Assembly: GCA_964616985.1 (NCBI GenBank)
Contig: CAZTVF010000047.1
Coordinates: 1-35,930, forward strand
DNA from: CAZTVF01 sp964616985
GTDB taxonomy: Bacteria > Planctomycetota > Phycisphaerae > SM23-33
DNA: 35,930 nucleotides
Direction of reading: 5' to 3'
This document shows, in pieces, positions 31,976-35,930 of this stretch (the first letter of the stretch is position 1; the number at the start of each line of letters is the position of its first letter). Below the pieces are notes generated by a model. It made no database searches and had not been told where the DNA came from. It saw only the letters and a list, made by a program, of their open reading frames with translations. A program made the translations under genes and the position numbers.

Positions 31976-32594
31976 GGCCCACGACTACACGAAGCTCCGC
32001 GGCATCGGCTCCTCGCCGATATCGCCGACAAGAGCCTACCTAGGCGACGACCACCTGCTGCTGGTGATCGAGTCGATGATGGGCGAGGAATATCGTCGCT
32101 TCTTCTATCGCGACATCCAGGCCGTCATTGTCCGCAAAACGGGCAGGAGGTTGTGGTTCAACCTTGTCCTCGGCCTGCTGTTTCTCTGTTGCATGGCGTT
32201 CCTGCGATACGTGGTCACCCAGCCCACGATGCACCGCCCCGTATTTCAGAACGCGATTCCGTGGATGTGGTCGCTGGCCCTCTTTGCCCTCGTCCTGTTC
32301 CTGCTGATCGTCAATAACATCAGCGGCTCGTCGGTGGTCTGTCATATCCAGACCGCGGCCGTGACGCAGCGAATGCCGATGGTGACGCGGATGCTTCACG
32401 CCCGGCGATTCCTCAAACAGATTCGCGCGCGGGTCGAGGCGGTGCAGGGCGTGCTGACGCTGCATGCCGAACCGCCGCCGATCCCCGGCGTTGCCGTCGC
32501 CGCATCCCCAGCGACCCCGGCCGCAGCGACTGCCGAGGCGACTGCGACTGCCGAAGCCATCCCTTCGCCGACGGGCGGAAGCGAGGCGATATGA
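31968..32594 (+). CDS. Uncharacterised membrane protein with Ala/Thr/Pro-rich tail
   Basis: The 208-residue protein has a soluble N-terminal part of about 60 residues (YLGDDHLLLVIESMMGEEYRRFFYRDIQAVIVRKTGRR) resembling a PH-like membrane-adjacent domain. Two membrane helices (about 65-85 and 100-120) follow, then a short domain with HIQTAAVTQRMPMVTRMLHARRFLKQI and a low-complexity tail rich in Ala, Thr and Pro. ATG 31968 has CAGGAG eight bases upstream. It overlaps both neighbours (8 and 4 bases), so it is translated as part of the moxR operon. No known family is recognised. Confidence 0.75.
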   Translation: MAEAHDYTKLRGIGSSPISPTRAYLGDDHLLLVIESMMGEEYRRFFYRDIQAVIVRKTGRRLWFNLVLGLLFLCCMAFLRYVVTQPTMHRPVFQNAIPWMWSLALFALVLFLLIVNNISGSSVVCHIQTAAVTQRMPMVTRMLHARRFLKQIRARVEAVQGVLTLHAEPPPIPGVAVAASPATPAAATAEATATAEAIPSPTGGSEAI

Positions 32595-32920
32595 GCAACG
32601 CCCCCACCTCACACGGCCGCGACCTCGTCCACCAGCGGTGCTTCAACCATGCCGCCGTGCAGGCCGCAGCGCGGTGCCCCCGGTGCCGCCGGTTCTACTG
32701 CCGCCAATGTGTCACCGAGCATCGAGGCCAGGTCGTCTGCGCCGCCTGCCTGGCGACACTTGCCGCCGCGCCCGTCAAGCGCAAAGGCCTGGCCGCCGTC
32801 GTCTGGGCCGGCGCGGGCCTGGTGGGCGCGACGCTGGCGTGGGTGTTCTTCTACTGGGTCGGCGGGGTGCTGCTGTCGATCCCGTCGGCCTTTCACGAAG
32901 GGACCCTCTGGTCGCACTGA
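32591..32920 (+). CDS. Small B-box zinc-finger membrane protein
   Basis: The 109-residue protein has a full B-box-like set of ligands in residues about 17-53: CFNH, CPRC, CRQC, H, CAAC. One membrane helix follows (about 67-92). The zinc part parallels that of the 31433-31975 product, suggesting duplication within the operon. It overlaps the previous gene by 4 bases (ATGA) and the next by 1 base (TGATG). Role unknown; a scaffold or sensor at the membrane is an inference. Confidence 0.75.
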   Translation: MSNAPTSHGRDLVHQRCFNHAAVQAAARCPRCRRFYCRQCVTEHRGQVVCAACLATLAAAPVKRKGLAAVVWAGAGLVGATLAWVFFYWVGGVLLSIPSAFHEGTLWSH

Positions 32921-34554
32921 TGCCCAAACGCCCCACCCAGATCGACGCGAAGTCCGCCGTGGAGCTTCTGGAAGAAGCCGTCCACCTGCTCCGCGCCTCC
33001 GGAGGGGCGGTCGGGTTTCACCTCTTGGGCACGATGCCGTTCGCGCTGGGCATCCTGTTCTTCATCGCCGACATGAGCCGCAGCACCACTACCGCCGAGG
33101 CCCTGCTGGGCGAGTCGCTGGTGCTGGCCGGGCTGTTCGTGTGGATGAAGACGTGGCACAGCCTGGCGATGCAGGCGATGCTGGCACGGCTGTGCATGGG
33201 CCAGCCCCCTCGCCGCGGCGCGCGGGGCGTGCTCACGCTGATCGCCTGGCAGGCGTTCATTCACGGAGTGGGACTGATCCTGCTGCCGCTGGCTGGGATG
33301 ACGGTCGTGCTGCTGCCGCGAGTTCACGCGTTTCTGCAGACCGCCAGCCTCCTGGCTGACGGCGAGGGCAGCCTCCGCCACGCGATCGGCCAGGCGTATC
33401 GCCAATCGGGCCTGGTGCCGGGGGCGAACTGGCGCGCGCAGGCGATCCTGTATCTCATTGCGGCGGTGCTGTTCATCAACGCGATGCAGGCGATCCTCCT
33501 GCCGCCGTACCTGATGAAGGTGTTCCTGGACATCGACACCGTCTTCACCCGCGGCGGCTTCACGGCCATGAACACGACGTTCCTGAGCATCGTCGGGGCC
33601 TTGGTGTTCCTGTCGCTCGATCCGGTGGTCAAGGCGTTCTATACGCTGCGGTGCTTCTATGGCCGCAGCCGCCAGACGGGCGAGGATCTGCGGGCGCAGC
33701 TGCGACAGCTGATCGCGGGGGCGGCGATCGTGCTGGCGGCCTGGGTGCTGTTGGCGTCGCCGGCGCCCGCCTCGGCCCAGGAGGCCCCGGCGCCGCCGGC
33801 CAAGCCCGCCCCGGCCGTGTCGCCCCGCGAGTTGGATCGTTCCATCGACAAGACCATCGCCGGGCGAAAGTATCAGTGGCGCCTGCCCCCTGACCAGCGG
33901 CCGCAGGAGAAGGGCTGGACGGGTGCCCTCGGCGAGCAGCTGCGCAAGTTCCGCGAGTGGCTCTTCCGCCCCCGCGACGGCAAACCTCAGAAGCAGGAGG
34001 AACCCCGGGAAGACAGTAGACCCCAAAGGCCCTCCGGTGGCGGCGGCAGCTATGGGCCCGGTCCCGAACTGCTGCAGGGGATCATGTACGTCGTGCTGGG
34101 AATCTGCGCGATCGCGATCGTGATCGTGCTGTTCAAGTTCTTCCGCAACCGCCCGGTCGAGGTGGCCAAGGCCGCCGATGCCGCCGCGCCGGCCGTGGAC
34201 CTGCACGATGAGGAGGTCAGCGCCGCGCAGATGCCCGAGGACGCCTGGTGGCGGATGGCGCAGGATCTGCTGGCCAAGGGCGACCGGCGGCTGGCGCTGC
34301 GGGCGATGTACCTGGCCTCGCTGGCGATGCTGGGCGAGCACGGGCTGATCCGCATCGCGCGGTTCAAGAGCAACCGCGAATACCAGGCGGAACTCGCCCG
34401 CCGCGCCCACGCCCTGCCGGAGGTGGTGCAGGCGTTCGGGGCCAACATGGGCTTCTTCGAGGATGCGTGGTACGGCATGCACAACGTGACCGACGACATC
34501 GTGAGCTTCTTCTGCCAGAATCAGGAAAGGATACGCAAGGTTGGTGCGGCGTAG
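32920..34554 (+). CDS. DUF4129-domain multi-pass membrane protein
   Basis: The 544-residue protein starts at ATG 32920 overlapping the previous stop (TGATG). Residues 1-270 contain about six hydrophobic helices (for example FHLLGTMPFALGILFFIADM and FIHGVGLILLPLAGMTVVLLP). A Pro/Ala-rich linker and a basic, charged stretch follow, then a further helix (LLQGIMYVVLGICAIAIVIVLFKFF). The DUF4129 domain is at the C-terminus: AWWRMAQDLLAKGDRRLALRAMYLASLAML, RFKSNREYQAELARR. DUF4129 proteins usually sit beside moxR, DUF58 and transglutaminase genes and are thought to assist envelope or surface-protein assembly. The frame is open further upstream, but that part is a shadow of the zinc-finger gene. Confidence 0.88.
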   Translation: MPKRPTQIDAKSAVELLEEAVHLLRASGGAVGFHLLGTMPFALGILFFIADMSRSTTTAEALLGESLVLAGLFVWMKTWHSLAMQAMLARLCMGQPPRRGARGVLTLIAWQAFIHGVGLILLPLAGMTVVLLPRVHAFLQTASLLADGEGSLRHAIGQAYRQSGLVPGANWRAQAILYLIAAVLFINAMQAILLPPYLMKVFLDIDTVFTRGGFTAMNTTFLSIVGALVFLSLDPVVKAFYTLRCFYGRSRQTGEDLRAQLRQLIAGAAIVLAAWVLLASPAPASAQEAPAPPAKPAPAVSPRELDRSIDKTIAGRKYQWRLPPDQRPQEKGWTGALGEQLRKFREWLFRPRDGKPQKQEEPREDSRPQRPSGGGGSYGPGPELLQGIMYVVLGICAIAIVIVLFKFFRNRPVEVAKAADAAAPAVDLHDEEVSAAQMPEDAWWRMAQDLLAKGDRRLALRAMYLASLAMLGEHGLIRIARFKSNREYQAELARRAHALPEVVQAFGANMGFFEDAWYGMHNVTDDIVSFFCQNQERIRKVGAA

Positions 34555-35653
34555 AAACATCCTGAAACTGGTGGCGGCCGTGATGGCGGTGGCGTTCGCC
34601 GCCGGCCTCTACCAACTGCTGCTGATGCGTTTCGACACCGGCGACGTGTACGCGCCGTACTCGACGCTGCGGTCCGACGCCGTGGGGTCGATGGCGCTGT
34701 ACGAGAGCCTGCAGGACATCCCCGGCCTGGCCGTTGAACGCAACTTCAAGCCGCTCGAACGTCTTCGAGCGGGCAAGGGCGCCACGCTGCTAATCATCGG
34801 CAGCCACGAGTCGCACGATGATGCGGATGACGCCAACGCCGTTCTCGACTTCGCGCACCGCGGCGGCAGGGTCGTCGGGGCGCTTCACCCGGCCGAGGGC
34901 TCGGAACTGCTGGAGGCGATCGCGCTGCGCCTTGACGCCAACATCGCCAAGACGTCGAGCCACCCCTCCGCGGCGACGACGAGCGCGCCGGCCGGCGGAA
35001 GCACCGCGCCCATCTCGTGGCACTCCACGTACGCGTTCGGGCAGGTGTCCGGCGACTGGACCACGCTCTACGCCACCTCGGCGGGCCCGGCCGTCATTGA
35101 GCGGCCCTGGGGCGAGGGCAGCGTGGTGCTTCTGACCGATGCGTACCTGTTGAGCAACGAGGCGATGGTCAAGGAGCGGCGGGCCGACGTGTTGTCGCTG
35201 CTGCTGGGCGGCAGCACCCGCATCGTCTTCGACGAGACTCACCTGGGCGTGCTGCAGGAATCGGGCATTACGACGCTGGCGCGGAACTACGGCATGGAGG
35301 GCGTGCTGGCGGCGCTGGTGGTGCTGGCGGCGCTGTCGGTGTGGCGGCTGTGGGCCAGCTTCGTCCCCCGCAGCAGTGCCGCCGCCGAGACCCTCAGCAG
35401 CGAGGCCGTCGGCGGGCGCGGCGCGTGGGAGGGGCTGGTGAACCTGCTCCGCCGCACGACCGCCCCCAGCGGGCTGCTCAAGCTGTGCCTCACCCAGTGG
35501 TCGCAGTGCAGCAAGCTCAGCGAAACGCAGCGGCAGAAGCTGTTGCCGAAGTTGCAGGAAATCGTCCAGCAGGAGTCGCTCAAGCCCCGGCGAAAGCGCG
35601 ACCCCCTGCAGGCCTACCAGGAAATGTGCCGCCTCATAGCCGAGAGGAAATGA
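34541..35653 (+). CDS. DUF4350-domain membrane protein
   Basis: The 370-residue protein starts at TTG 34541 (or GTG 34544), overlapping DUF4129 by 14 or 11 bases. An N-terminal membrane helix (about 8-28) precedes the DUF4350 pattern: YSTLRSDAVGSMALYESLQDIPGLAVERN, ATLLIIGSHES, VLDFAHRGGRVVGALHP, GEGSVVLLTDAYLLSNEAM, RIVFDETHLGV. A second helix (about 252-270) and a cytoplasmic tail follow. DUF4350 lies between DUF4129 and MoxR in many bacteria and adopts a GATase1-like fold that has lost catalytic residues. Function unknown, probably part of the MoxR-dependent membrane machinery. Confidence 0.87.
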   Translation: MVRRRNILKLVAAVMAVAFAAGLYQLLLMRFDTGDVYAPYSTLRSDAVGSMALYESLQDIPGLAVERNFKPLERLRAGKGATLLIIGSHESHDDADDANAVLDFAHRGGRVVGALHPAEGSELLEAIALRLDANIAKTSSHPSAATTSAPAGGSTAPISWHSTYAFGQVSGDWTTLYATSAGPAVIERPWGEGSVVLLTDAYLLSNEAMVKERRADVLSLLLGGSTRIVFDETHLGVLQESGITTLARNYGMEGVLAALVVLAALSVWRLWASFVPRSSAAAETLSSEAVGGRGAWEGLVNLLRRTTAPSGLLKLCLTQWSQCSKLSETQRQKLLPKLQEIVQQESLKPRRKRDPLQAYQEMCRLIAERK

Positions 35654-35654
35654 A

Positions 35655-35930
35655 ATGGAACCGCAAGTGCAGGAACTCAGGAATGTGCTCGAGCGAACCC
35701 AGGCCGAGGTGGCCAAGGTCATCATCGGGCAGGACCAGGTGGTGAAGTATGCGCTGCTGGCGATCTTCACCAACCACCACGCGCTGATCGAGGGCGTGCC
35801 GGGCATCGCCAAGACGCTGCTGGTCCGCACGCTCGCCCGCGTGCTGGGGTGCGACTTTGCCCGCATCCAGTTCACCCCCGACCTCATGCCGTCGGACATC
35901 ACCGGCACCAACGTGCTCGAAGAGGATGAC
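35655..35930 (+). CDS. MoxR-family AAA+ ATPase (truncated by window end)
   Basis: The first 92 residues are present. IIGQDQVVKYALLAIFTNHHALIEGVPGIAKTLLVRTLA contains the Walker A (GVPGIAKT), and RIQFTPDLMPSDITGTNVL is the MoxR signature. MoxR ATPases act as chaperone-like factors with VWA proteins. ATG 35655 is 1 base after the DUF4350 stop. The rest of the gene, and probably DUF58/VWA genes, lie beyond the window. Confidence 0.95.
   Translation, partial: MEPQVQELRNVLERTQAEVAKVIIGQDQVVKYALLAIFTNHHALIEGVPGIAKTLLVRTLARVLGCDFARIQFTPDLMPSDITGTNVLEEDD

Overview
The window is a high-GC (well above 60 %) bacterial chromosome segment, closed by the window edge at both ends and broken by one 100-N scaffold gap (4338-4437). 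Gene content points to the Planctomycetota, most likely a Phycisphaerae-like lineage. The signs are secreted PQQ-type propellers beginning 'DWPQWRG', a DUF6259-like large secreted glycosidase, a moxR/DUF4129/DUF4350 operon, B-box zinc-finger membrane proteins, and several intergenic palindromic repeat families, including the one whose translation reads HGRDARAT/MGVPPMS. This assignment is an inference from gene families, not a computed placement.

Layout. (1) 201-8040, minus strand: a compact operon of PQQ-like propeller, two-cluster ferredoxin, B12-type radical SAM protein (3' end lost in the gap), a DUF116-polyprenyl synthase fusion, a second PQQ-like propeller and a prenyltransferase/cyclase-type alpha-alpha toroid protein. 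It reads as an uncharacterised isoprenoid-related redox pathway and is the best candidate here for an undescribed system. (2) 8041-13960: a repeat cluster, a large secreted DUF6259-like protein, a secreted esterase and a divergent GH29 alpha-L-fucosidase: carbohydrate degradation. (3) 14134-15444: an SPL-family radical SAM gene with palindromic repeats on both sides. (4) 15685-22485, minus strand: a complete ISC iron-sulfur operon, iscR-iscS-iscU-iscA-[esterase]-hscB-hscA-fdx-iscX, with a recognisable promoter/IscR-like operator in front of iscR. It has three oddities: a Cys-rich N-terminal extension on IscS, a tetracysteine zinc-type N-terminus on HscB, and an alpha/beta-hydrolase embedded in the operon. 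(5) 22579-30506: a UlaG-like metallo-beta-lactamase-fold gene divergent from iscR, a very large beta-helix protein, a second Rrf2 regulator, a glycogen-synthase-like glycosyltransferase and a LarA-family gene. (6) 30601-35930, plus strand: a tightly overlapping operon (GYF/RDD protein, two B-box zinc membrane proteins, a membrane protein, DUF4129, DUF4350, MoxR) that continues beyond the window.

The link most worth noting is that regions 1, 3 and 4 all concern Fe-S chemistry: two radical SAM enzymes and a ferredoxin lie near the machinery that would build their clusters. No tRNA, rRNA, CRISPR array, transposase or integrase gene was seen.
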